The notes below the pieces were generated by a model. It was not told the origin of the DNA. It did not search any database and saw only the letters and a program-made list of their open reading frames with translations. Of a DNA stretch of 6,590 nt, positions 1-6,212 are shown in pieces (the first letter of the stretch is position 1; each line of letters opens with the position of its first letter). Both the position numbers and the translations under genes were made by a program. The stretch comes from an uncultured Clostridia bacterium. Lineage in GTDB: Bacteria > Bacillota > Clostridia > Oscillospirales > CAG-272. The DNA lies in the NCBI GenBank assembly GCA_947624945.1, contig CANQMJ010000130.1:1-6590 (forward strand), read 5' to 3'.

Positions 1-498
1 GATATGGACGAAGCTGCCGCCGCCGTCCTGCCCCGACAGCGCGAGTATGCGTGACTCGGCGCTGTCGATGAGGCGTTCCGTCGTGTCCGCCTCCGTGTAT
101 GCCTGTTCCGCCACGTCCTCGCATACGGAGATGAGAGCGCGCAGCCGCGACTTGTCGCGCACGATGTTCGCATAGTCGCGGACGTTGGCGGGAGACGGCA
201 CTATCTCCGCGAGCGTGCGCAGATATTCCTTGCCCGACTCGTCGTCGTATGCGCCGAGCTTTACGAGCGTGTCAACGACGAGGACGGGGTCTATGTCCTT
301 ATTTTTTAAGAAAAGCTCCTGCATCGCCATATATATCTGGCGATGGTTCTCGAAATAGAAGTCGTCGCTGACGACGATGCCCGCTATCTTGTCAAAGCTC
401 TCGGGCGCGATGAGTATCGAGCCGAGTACCGACTGCTCCGCCTCGAGCGAGAACGGCATCTTCCTGCCGAGCAGGTCGGCGGCGTTTTCGTTTGCCAT
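1..498 (-). CDS. dnaB: Replicative DNA helicase DnaB, N-terminal part (cut by window edge)
   Basis: This gene encodes the hexameric helicase that unwinds DNA at the replication fork; the orthologue is named dnaC in Bacillus subtilis. Only 166 codons are visible, and the frame is still open at base 1. Reading from the ATG at 498, the protein starts MANENAADLLGRKMPFSLEA and continues with AEQSVLGSILI at residues 20-30, then DDFYFENHRQIYMAMQEL and IDPVLVVDTL. These are hallmark segments of the DnaB N-terminal all-helical domain, which forms the dimer-of-trimers collar and contacts the primase DnaG. The RecA-like ATPase domain with the Walker motifs should lie to the left of the window and cannot be checked, so intactness is unknown. 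The start lies 8 bases after the rplI stop, with only a weak purine-rich stretch before it, so translation may be coupled to rplI. Family identity is near certain. Confidence 0.95.
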   Translation of the reverse strand, partial: MANENAADLLGRKMPFSLEAEQSVLGSILIAPESFDKIAGIVVSDDFYFENHRQIYMAMQELFLKNKDIDPVLVVDTLVKLGAYDDESGKEYLRTLAEIVPSPANVRDYANIVRDKSRLRALISVCEDVAEQAYTEADTTERLIDSAESRILALSGQDGGGSFVHI

Positions 499-506
499 AA
501 AGCCGC

Positions 507-950
507 TTACTTTTCGACGACGAGCACATGGAGCGTGCCCGTCACGTCGGCGTGCAGCTTCACCTTGACGTCGAAGCTGCCGTAGCTCTTTATCGGCTCG
601 GGCAGGACTATGCGGTACTTGTCAATCTCGATTTGATGCTGCACCGCGAGCGCGTCCGCGATGTCCTTGGACGTGACGGAGCCGTATATCTTTTCGCCCT
701 CGCCGCGCAGCGCGAGCTTTATCTGCTTTTCGTCGAGGACTGCCGACAGCGACTTCGCCGCCGCGCGTTCCTCGTCCTCTATGCGCTTCTTCTCCGCCTT
801 CTTCTTTTCTATATCGGCGAGCACCGCCGGCGTCACCTCGACCGCGAGTCCGCGCGGGATAAGATAGTTGAGCGCGTAGCCGTCGGAGACGTTTTTCATG
901 TCGTCCTTTTTGCCCTGTCCCTTTACGTCCTTCAAAAGCAGTACCTTCAT
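507..950 (-). CDS. rplI: 50S ribosomal protein L9
   Basis: L9 binds 23S rRNA near the base of the L1 stalk and is a long two-domain protein. The product here has 147 residues, the usual size of about 148. It begins MKVLLLKDVKGQGKKDDMKN, the N-terminal RNA-binding fold with the conserved run NVSDGYALNYLIPRGLA. A charged connecting helix follows (IEKKKAEKKRIEDEERAA, about residues 45-62), then the C-terminal domain with GEGEKIYGSVTSKDIADAL and KLHADVTGTLHVLVVEK. The open frame extends upstream to 1058 inside gdpP, but the ATG at 950 matches the family start and has GAGGT at 958-962, 7 bases before it. It sits between gdpP and dnaB, as in many Bacillota. One small oddity is Asp in place of the common Gly after the second lysine of the GxGKKG stretch. 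Confidence 0.97.
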   Translation of the reverse strand: MKVLLLKDVKGQGKKDDMKNVSDGYALNYLIPRGLAVEVTPAVLADIEKKKAEKKRIEDEERAAAKSLSAVLDEKQIKLALRGEGEKIYGSVTSKDIADALAVQHQIEIDKYRIVLPEPIKSYGSFDVKVKLHADVTGTLHVLVVEK

Positions 951-984
951 TGTGCTTACCTCGCTATATGTTGTAGTCTGCGCG

Positions 985-3069
985 TCATCTGCGCGCTTTT
1001 TCCTTTTCTTTTTCCTGTCTTGACCCGACAGCGCCTTCCTCGCCGCGCGACTCGGCAAAATAATCGTCGATAGCGCCGCGAAGCTTTTCGAGCGCCGCGT
1101 CTATCTCCGTACCGCCGAGCTGCGCGCCCGCGACGTCGAAGTGACCGCCGCCGCCGAGACGTTCGAGCACGAGCTGCACGTTGACGTCTCCCGTCGAGCG
1201 CGCCGATATGTGTACGACGCCGCCTATTTTTACGAGTGCGAACGACGCCGTCACACCGCGCACGGTAAGAAGCTTGTCCGCCGCCTTAGCCGCCGAGACT
1301 CTGTCGCCCGGCATGCCCTCGTTCGGCATATACGAGATCGCGATGATGTCGCGGTACATGGAGACGTTCGACTCGAACCGCGCCTCGCTCGTGAAATCGT
1401 CGAGCCCGGAGCGGAAGAAGTCGACGGCGACCTCGGCGTTCGCGCCGCAGCTTTGCAGATACATCGCCGCCGAGAACGTGCGCGCCGTCGTCGAGCGCGA
1501 GAGCTGCTTCGTGTCGAGCAGTATGCCCGCGTACATGACGTCGGCCTCCGCCGCCGTCACGCCCGACGTGCCGTACATCTGCTCTATCATGTCGGCGACA
1601 AGCTCGCTCGCCGACGACGCCGACGGCTCGATATAGGTGAGAACTATATTTTTCGGCACGTTCGGCGCCTTTATGTGGTGGTCGATTATGATTATCTCGT
1701 TTGCGGAGTCGGCGACATCGGGCGCATACAGATGCAGCGAGCTGTTGACGTCGCAAATCATAACGAGCGTGTCGGAGCGTATCATGTCGAGCGCCGCCGC
1801 CTCGTCGACGAACATCGTCTCATACTCGGGCAGCGAACGGACATGCTCGATGCAGGGCGCTATATTGTCGTCGTTCACGTCGACGACGATGTGAACGTCG
1901 GCGCCCTCGCGGAGCGCGAGACGCGCCGCGCCGATGCACGAGCCTATGCTGTCAAAATCGGGGTATCGGTGACCCATGACGAGCACGTTGCCGGCGTTTT
2001 TGATGTGTGCGGCGACCTCGTTCGCGATGACGCGCGAACGCACCTTCGTGCGACGCTGCATAGTCTTAGTCCTGCCGCCGTAAAACTCAGTGCCGGACTC
2101 GGTCACGAGCACGGCTTGATCGCCGCCGCGCTGAAGCGCCGTATCGAGCGCAGAAAGAGACGCGCGCTCCGACTCGTCGAGCGATTTGCCGAGCAGCGAT
2201 ATTCCTATCGAGACCGTGACGGGTAGCTGTCCCGAGCCTATACGTATCTCGCGCACGCGGTCGAGCACGTCGAACTTGTGCGACGTGAAATCGTCGAGTT
2301 TCCCCTCGGAGAATATCATCATGTACTTGTTTCTGTCGTATTCGCGCAGTATCGCGTCGTGCGACCGCGCCCAATCCTTGAGTATCGCGTCGACGTCGCG
2401 TCCCGCGTCGCGTATCTCGCCCTGCTCGTAACGCGTAAGCTCGGACAGGTTGTCTATCTGTATATGCGCGACGAGCGGGTGCTCGACTTTAAGACGTTTT
2501 TCAAGCGTTGCCGCCTCCGTCTCGTCGTGGACTATGAGCATGAAAAACAGCCTGCCGTCTATGCGGAATCTGTAATTTTCGAGCGACAGCACGCGTCCCG
2601 ACGTCTCGACGCGCATGTGCCCGCCGCCGGCGGTCTCGTTCGCGACATCGGGGAAGTCGACGGGCAGGACGAACGAAAAATGCGCGCCGCGCAGACGACC
2701 CTGCGCGCCGAGCGCGTCCGCAAGCTCGGCAAACGCGCTGTTGTGCCATATCACAACGCCGCTCTCGGACGTTATCGCCGCCGGCGCGCCGAGATTCGTC
2801 ATTACGTCGGTCATAATATCGCCGAGGTACGGCGACACCGCCTCCTCATCGGCTACCGCTTTACGGTGGAATCTGCCCGCGATAAACGTCATCGCGCACA
2901 CGAACACATATGCGGCGACGCTCACGATGCACGCGAACATCGCGTACGCGGGCGCGAACACGGACACGGCTGTGACGGCGGCGAGCAGTATCATCGCCGA
3001 CACCGACACCGTTATAAGCTCGTGCGTGTACGTGCCGACGCTCTTTGTCTTAGCCTGCTTTCCCGCCAT
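985..3069 (-). CDS. gdpP: GdpP-type cyclic-di-AMP phosphodiesterase (membrane, PAS-GGDEF-DHH/DHHA1)
   Basis: GdpP hydrolyses the second messenger c-di-AMP to pApA at the cytoplasmic membrane, affecting potassium and osmotic balance, cell-wall stress and beta-lactam tolerance in Bacillota. The product has 694 residues, close to the family norm of about 650-660. Two membrane helices (about 18-39 and 42-64) are followed by a PAS-like domain (about 80-190), a degenerate GGDEF domain (about 196-326, ending in DTALQRGGDQA), a DHH domain (about 350-500) and DHHA1 (about 590-665). Likely metal-binding residues are visible: H367, D371 and D373 in MGHRYPDFDSIGS, D440 in MICDVNSS, D463-H464-H465 in IIIIDHH and D519 in GILLDTK. 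The nucleotide-binding GGGGH motif is at 639-643. The classic GGDEF signature is replaced by SEGKL, as expected for this non-cyclase domain. A frame from GTG 3081 would add four residues, but GGAGGTGA at 3078-3085 lies 8 bases before the ATG at 3069. The C-terminal tail is a short Lys/Glu repeat. Confidence 0.96.
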   Translation of the reverse strand: MAGKQAKTKSVGTYTHELITVSVSAMILLAAVTAVSVFAPAYAMFACIVSVAAYVFVCAMTFIAGRFHRKAVADEEAVSPYLGDIMTDVMTNLGAPAAITSESGVVIWHNSAFAELADALGAQGRLRGAHFSFVLPVDFPDVANETAGGGHMRVETSGRVLSLENYRFRIDGRLFFMLIVHDETEAATLEKRLKVEHPLVAHIQIDNLSELTRYEQGEIRDAGRDVDAILKDWARSHDAILREYDRNKYMMIFSEGKLDDFTSHKFDVLDRVREIRIGSGQLPVTVSIGISLLGKSLDESERASLSALDTALQRGGDQAVLVTESGTEFYGGRTKTMQRRTKVRSRVIANEVAAHIKNAGNVLVMGHRYPDFDSIGSCIGAARLALREGADVHIVVDVNDDNIAPCIEHVRSLPEYETMFVDEAAALDMIRSDTLVMICDVNSSLHLYAPDVADSANEIIIIDHHIKAPNVPKNIVLTYIEPSASSASELVADMIEQMYGTSGVTAAEADVMYAGILLDTKQLSRSTTARTFSAAMYLQSCGANAEVAVDFFRSGLDDFTSEARFESNVSMYRDIIAISYMPNEGMPGDRVSAAKAADKLLTVRGVTASFALVKIGGVVHISARSTGDVNVQLVLERLGGGGHFDVAGAQLGGTEIDAALEKLRGAIDDYFAESRGEEGAVGSRQEKEKEKARR

Positions 3070-3077
3070 GATATCCG

Positions 3078-3085
3078 TCACCTCC
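3078..3085 (-). promoter_or_regulatory. Strong ribosome binding site of gdpP
   Basis: GGAGGTGA on the minus strand is a near-perfect Shine-Dalgarno sequence 8 bases before the ATG at 3069. It overlaps the upstream in-frame GTG at 3081, which makes that GTG an unlikely start and fixes the gdpP start at 3069. Confidence 0.85.
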
Positions 3086-3113
3086 GTTTTTGTCGTTTTG
3101 TCCGCACTTATTT

Positions 3114-4295
3114 TTATCTGAACCTGTCTCCGTAGTCGTTCTGCTTCGGCTCGCCGCCGTTTTCATCTCCGCCGTCACTATCGTCATCGTCGTCGTAATC
3201 GTCATCATCATCGTCATCGCGTTCGTCATGGTTGACGTTGAAGCGCTCGCTGTCGAAGTCGTCTATATCCTCGTCGTCGCTGCGCATACGGTCCATAAGC
3301 TTTTTCATCTTCGGGCGTAGCTTTATATATATGATGTGTATCGCGCCCGTGAACGTCACCGCCATCAAAAGCAGCGACGGCAGCGAGAACAGCAGTATGA
3401 ATGCGAGTACAACGAAAAGGAAGCGCTTGTCGTGCTTTACCGCGTACCGCTTGAGCACCCGTATGCCGTATATCAGCATCGCCGGCATCAGAATCAGCAG
3501 CAGATTTTCCGCCGCGAAGCCTATCATGTCGTATGACGAGTCGACGGCGAGCGACGCCGACACCGTGACCGCCAACAGATACACCGCGCCCGCCGCGGCA
3601 GTCGGCGTGTATGTGAGTGAGCCGCCGTATACATATTGTTCAAATGACAACATATTGAGAAGCCGCGGGAACAGCGACGACGCGATATACGCGGCCGCCA
3701 TTGAGCATACAGCCAAAATCGCGGGCAGGCTCAGAGTTATATATTCGACGAGTCCGTCGGCGAGCGCCTCGGTGAACATCGGCGCAGGTCCGTCCGCGGT
3801 GCGAACCGTCATCGACATGAGCGACGACTTGAGCGTATCTGTGAACCAATCGTAGGAAAGTTTAATATCGCCCGAGAGCGCCGACGCCAAAAGCGTCAGT
3901 ATGAGCCATGCGCCGACAGCTACCGACGCGGCGGCGACGATGCCGGACTTTTTCCGTTTGAGCGCGAACGCAGCCACGACTGCGGCGGCGGTCGGTATCG
4001 GCAAAAGCGACATCACCGTATACGTCGCGCTGTGCGTCAGAAACAGCGCTGCCGCCGACGATATTACCGGGACCGCGAGTATCCACGGCCGCCTGTACGC
4101 GAACGCGACGGCGGCGAGTATCGCAGATGCGACGGCGGCGCCTATGATGCAAACAAATGCGGAGCGCGAATACGAGGTCATAACTGTGACCGATGCATAG
4201 ATCGCGAGCATGAGCGATGCCGCCGCGTCCTTCATGCGCGGCATGCCTGTTGATTTGCGGCGCAGGCGCTCGATGTTATTTTTTACGTTTACCAT
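3114..4295 (-). CDS. YybS-like (DUF2232) polytopic membrane protein with acidic C-terminal tail
   Basis: The product is a 393-residue integral membrane protein of unknown molecular role. Hydrophobic segments are visible at about 25-42, 46-66, 71-88, 92-112, 118-140, 186-208, 234-252, 259-282 and 291-325. Family assignment rests mainly on position, topology and size: a membrane protein of this length directly upstream of gdpP, rplI and dnaB is the yybS (DUF2232) gene of Bacillota. Membrane sequences of this kind diverge quickly, so I do not rely on individual motifs. After the last helix comes a cytoplasmic-type basic stretch (KLRPKMKKLMDRMR), then about 55 residues dominated by Asp, including seven Asp, Tyr and five Asp in a row (residues 360-372). 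The start ATG at 4295 lies 12 bases after the stop of the preceding gene with only a weak GGGCAG upstream, which suggests translational coupling. It ends 44 bases before gdpP. Confidence 0.75.
   Translation of the reverse strand: MVNVKNNIERLRRKSTGMPRMKDAAASLMLAIYASVTVMTSYSRSAFVCIIGAAVASAILAAVAFAYRRPWILAVPVISSAAALFLTHSATYTVMSLLPIPTAAAVVAAFALKRKKSGIVAAASVAVGAWLILTLLASALSGDIKLSYDWFTDTLKSSLMSMTVRTADGPAPMFTEALADGLVEYITLSLPAILAVCSMAAAYIASSLFPRLLNMLSFEQYVYGGSLTYTPTAAAGAVYLLAVTVSASLAVDSSYDMIGFAAENLLLILMPAMLIYGIRVLKRYAVKHDKRFLFVVLAFILLFSLPSLLLMAVTFTGAIHIIYIKLRPKMKKLMDRMRSDDEDIDDFDSERFNVNHDERDDDDDDDYDDDDDSDGGDENGGEPKQNDYGDRFR
3160..3235 (-). repeat. Low-complexity GAY-codon tract encoding poly-Asp tail
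   Basis: On the plus strand this stretch is an imperfect run of CGT, CAT and CAC-like triplets; on the coding strand it is a mix of GAC and GAT codons with a few interruptions (Tyr, Ser, Gly, Glu). It encodes the acidic tail of the YybS-like protein. The mixture of GAC and GAT means it is not a pure microsatellite, but in-frame gain or loss of triplets is plausible. Confidence 0.7.
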
Positions 4296-4307
4296 TTTCG
4301 CTGCCCG

Positions 4308-5033
4308 TCATTTGTTGTTGTTTTCGGGCGGAAGATGTATGTGTCCCGACAGGAACGCGAGCGCGCGCGGCACCGAATCCTTTGCGTTGTACCACGGCTC
4401 GTCGTTATAGCGGTAGTCGAACTTCTTGCAGAACCACGACACGTCGCCGCATATCTCCTCCGCGTACGCGTGTTCGAGCGCTGACACCGACTTATAGAAC
4501 TCGCCGAAGCGCTTTTTCTGCATGCGGTCCTTTGCGACCTCGAGGAACATTCTGTAATGCGGCAGGCAGAAGAACGGCTGCGCCGCCGTCTTTTTCCTGA
4601 AATCCTCTTCCTTTTCCCATAAGAGCACGGCAGTTTCGACCATCATGCGGAAATTGCGGCTTATGCGGTCGCACACGTAGCAGGACGAATCGAGCTTGCC
4701 GAGCGATTTTATCGTCTCGCCGCCGGGGTTGAGCAGGTCCGACATGCCGCCGCCCGCGACCGTCTTTTCGACCTCGCCGAGATGGCTCTCGAGCATCAGC
4801 GCGAGCGGGAGCCTGTTTTTGCGCGCGAACATCATGTCGAAGTGCGTCTTGCAGAAGCCGAGCTCGTTCGTCTTTATCCTCACGTCGGGCTCCATCATCG
4901 ACGCGCCGAGTATAAGCCCGAGCTCATCCTCCTCGAGCATATTGTAGAGCGCGCAGAACGGGCATCCGAGCGAATGATCCTCCGCCGACGCCTCGAATTT
5001 TTCGTTCACCGGTATCGTGTAGATCTGTTCCAT
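4308..5033 (-). CDS. DUF6062-like protein with two CxxC/CxxH modules (function unknown)
   Basis: From ATG 5033 the product is a soluble 241-residue protein with no signal peptide or membrane segment. It has a two-fold arrangement of possible metal ligands: CPFC (C24, C27) with FCKTH (C61, H64), then CYVC (C118, C121) with FCLPHY (C156, H159). Two further cysteines are C195 and C202. The N-terminus MEQIYTIPVNEKFE followed by a CPFC motif resembles what I remember of the DUF6062 family of Bacillota; this is from memory, without a search. The spacing suggests two zinc-binding or redox-active half-domains, but no catalytic motif is recognisable. The frame can be extended to a TTG at 5078 (256 residues), adding a basic stretch. 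I prefer ATG 5033 because TTG is a rare start and the nearer promoter candidate would begin transcription inside the extension; however, the Shine-Dalgarno before 5033 is poor (AAGGCGG, distant), while GGGGAT sits 9 bases before the TTG. It heads the operon and ends 12 bases before the YybS-like gene. Confidence 0.7.
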   Translation of the reverse strand: MEQIYTIPVNEKFEASAEDHSLGCPFCALYNMLEEDELGLILGASMMEPDVRIKTNELGFCKTHFDMMFARKNRLPLALMLESHLGEVEKTVAGGGMSDLLNPGGETIKSLGKLDSSCYVCDRISRNFRMMVETAVLLWEKEEDFRKKTAAQPFFCLPHYRMFLEVAKDRMQKKRFGEFYKSVSALEHAYAEEICGDVSWFCKKFDYRYNDEPWYNAKDSVPRALAFLSGHIHLPPENNNK

Positions 5034-5077
5034 ATCGACAAAAACCGCCTTGTCTCTTGATTTTTTGCGAAATGACA

Positions 5078-5107
5078 ATTATAATATCCCCATGGGAGCT
5101 CTGTCGT
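5078..5107 (-). promoter_or_regulatory. Candidate promoter P2 of the minus-strand operon
   Basis: On the minus strand, TATAAT lies at 5083-5078 and ACGACA (4 of 6 matches to TTGACA) at 5107-5102, with an 18-base spacer. The expected start is near 5071, leaving a leader of about 38 bases before ATG 5033. The -35 element falls in the loop of the hairpin at 5094-5118. Confidence 0.45.
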
Positions 5108-5118
5108 ATGGAACTCCC
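5094..5118. promoter_or_regulatory. GC-rich inverted repeat in the divergent control region
   Basis: GGGAGCTC at 5094-5101 can pair with GAACTCCC at 5111-5118: seven pairs and one C-A mismatch around the 9-base loop TGTCGTATG. It has no T-run on either side, so it is not a normal intrinsic terminator. It lies between the two minus-strand promoter candidates and could be an operator or a leader hairpin of the longer transcript. Confidence 0.4.
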
Positions 5119-5135
5119 GAGTATACTTAAATACT

Positions 5136-5164
5136 ATTATATAACATATCTGTGATTTTTACAA
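5136..5164 (-). promoter_or_regulatory. Candidate promoter P1 of the minus-strand operon
   Basis: On the minus strand, TTGTAA (4 of 6 matches to TTGACA) lies at 5164-5159 and a perfect TATAAT at 5141-5136, with the ideal 17-base spacer. The expected start is near 5129, giving a leader of about 95 bases before ATG 5033 that would contain the inverted repeat at 5094-5118. It is the better-spaced of the two minus-strand candidates. Confidence 0.5.
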
Positions 5165-5165
5165 T
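5160..5165 (+). promoter_or_regulatory. Possible -10 element for the glycosylase gene
   Basis: TACAAT matches the -10 consensus at 5 of 6 positions and would place a transcript start near 5172, about 20 bases before ATG 5192. No good -35 hexamer lies 16-18 bases upstream. TATTAT at 5135-5140 is an alternative -10, also with a weak -35. The plus-strand promoter is therefore uncertain. Confidence 0.25.
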
Positions 5166-5191
5166 AGACAAAATCCGTGAAAGGCGAAATA

Positions 5192-6091
5192 ATGGAAAAG
5201 GCCGTACTTGATAATATAAAAGAACATGTGACCGAATCCGTGACGGAGTCCGGACTGCCGTCGGTGACGGTACGGGGCGTATACCCGTTCGACGCGGCGG
5301 CGACGTTCACATGCGGTCAATGCTTCAGATTCAACGACGACGGCAGCGGCGCATACGAGGGCATAGCGTTCGGCCGCCGCGTCCGCATTCGCACGCCCGA
5401 CGAGGACACCGTAATGATCGACGGCATAACGGCGGACGAGTACCGAAGCGTGTGGCGGCGGTATCTCTCGCTCGACATTGACTATAACGCCATAATCGAG
5501 TCCGTGCGCGAGGTCTACGGCAAAGACAGCCGCATCGCAGTCGCCGCGGACGCGGGACGCGGCATCCGCATACTGCGCCAGGACAGATGGGAAGCGCTCT
5601 GCTCGTTCATAATATCGCAGAACAACAATATCCCGCGTATAAAAGGCATAATCGAGCGCATGTGCGCCGAGCTCGGCGAGCGCGCAGAGGGCGGCGGGTA
5701 CGCGTTCCCGACGCCGGAGGCAGTCGCATGTGCGGGCGAGGGCGGGCTTTCGTTTGCGCGGATGGGTTTCCGCGCGCGATACGTCGCCTCGGCGGCTGAG
5801 ACTGTGTGCCGCGACCCGGGCTTTTTGGATCGCGTCGCAGATGCGCCGTACGACGAGGCCGACGCGATGCTGCGCTCGCTCTGCGGCGTCGGACCGAAAG
5901 TCTCGTCGTGCGCGCTTTTGTTCGGGTTCTCGCGGCTCGAAGCGTTCCCCGTCGACGTATGGATAAGACGCACCGTCGGCAAGTACTTCGACGGCGACCC
6001 CGCCCATCTCGACTTCGGCGCGCTCGCGCCGTACGCGGGCATTTTGCAGCAGTACATATTCCACTACGAGCGCAACATCGAGGGCGCGTGA
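5192..6091 (+). CDS. ogg: Ogg-type 8-oxoguanine DNA glycosylase / AP lyase
   Basis: The product is a bifunctional base-excision repair enzyme that removes 8-oxoguanine paired with cytosine and cleaves the abasic site by beta-elimination. It has 299 residues, the usual size for bacterial Ogg1-type enzymes. The N-terminal OGG domain contains CGQCFRF (residues 41-47). Residues 139-152, FIISQNNNIPRIKG, match the SxNNNI block of the OGG1 family. The helix-hairpin-helix is LCGVGPKVSSCALLF with the presumed Schiff-base lysine K236, and the catalytic Asp is D255 in AFPVDVWI. The C-terminus YAGILQQYIFHYERN is also typical. There is no Cys cluster for an iron-sulfur centre, which argues against the EndoIII/MutY families. 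A frame from GTG 5177 adds five residues, but AAGG at 5181-5184 lies 7 bases before ATG 5192, so I use the latter. It is transcribed divergently from the DUF6062-like/gdpP operon, and no intrinsic terminator is visible right after its stop. Confidence 0.93.
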   Translation: MEKAVLDNIKEHVTESVTESGLPSVTVRGVYPFDAAATFTCGQCFRFNDDGSGAYEGIAFGRRVRIRTPDEDTVMIDGITADEYRSVWRRYLSLDIDYNAIIESVREVYGKDSRIAVAADAGRGIRILRQDRWEALCSFIISQNNNIPRIKGIIERMCAELGERAEGGGYAFPTPEAVACAGEGGLSFARMGFRARYVASAAETVCRDPGFLDRVADAPYDEADAMLRSLCGVGPKVSSCALLFGFSRLEAFPVDVWIRRTVGKYFDGDPAHLDFGALAPYAGILQQYIFHYERNIEGA

Positions 6092-6107
6092 CGCGTTCGC
6101 CCGCGAT

Positions 6108-6146
6108 GCTCGGCGATGCATATGCTCTTGCAATCGGGCATCGAGC
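6108..6146. repeat. Imperfect inverted repeat (hairpin A)
   Basis: GCTC (6108-6111) plus GATGC (6115-6119) pair with GCATCGAGC (6138-6146), giving nine pairs with a three-base GGC bulge at 6112-6114 and an 18-base loop. It begins 17 bases after the glycosylase stop. No T-run follows it on the plus strand, so it could stabilise an mRNA 3' end but is not a standard terminator. Confidence 0.45.
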
Positions 6147-6155
6147 CGGAGGCTT

Positions 6156-6212
6156 TCCCAGCGTCAAATTCGCGCACTTTGCTCGTGCGCTGACGGCGCT
6201 CCCAGCGTCAAA
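6156..6212. repeat. Hairpin B flanked by 13-base direct repeats
   Basis: TCCCAGCGTCAAA occurs exactly twice, at 6156-6168 and 6200-6212. Between and across them lies a nested inverted repeat. GCGCAC (6172-6177) pairs with GTGCGC (6185-6190) around a 7-base loop, and AGCGTCA (6160-6166) pairs with TGAC plus GCT (6191-6194, 6198-6200) with a GGC bulge at 6195-6197. The layout resembles REP-type palindromic elements. Confidence 0.45.

Noticed and set aside
951..1058. Possible GdpP-L9 fusion by frameshifting, because the L9 frame stays open through the A-rich end of gdpP
   Set aside because: Moving from the gdpP frame to the rplI frame needs a +1 shift, not the common -1 slip on A-rich tracts, and rplI has its own good ribosome site and canonical start at 950.
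528..1073. Plus-strand open frame of 181 codons opposite rplI
   Set aside because: It is antisense to a complete, canonical L9 gene, with Arg/Leu-rich composition and no motif.
1141..2226. Long plus-strand open frame of 361 codons opposite gdpP
   Set aside because: The translation is dominated by Arg, His, Val and Asp with no family motif. It is the mirror of a GC-rich coding gene whose DHH, DHHA1 and GGDEF motifs are unmistakable on the other strand.
2278..3135. Plus-strand open frame of 285 codons opposite the gdpP N-terminal region
   Set aside because: It is antisense to the PAS, GGDEF and membrane segments of gdpP, has Arg/His-rich composition and no recognisable domain. It is a frame shadow.
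5159..6133. Minus-strand open frame of 324 codons opposite the glycosylase gene
   Set aside because: Arg/Ala-rich translation with no motif, while the plus strand encodes a complete OGG1-type enzyme with catalytic Lys and Asp. It also crosses the divergent promoter region.
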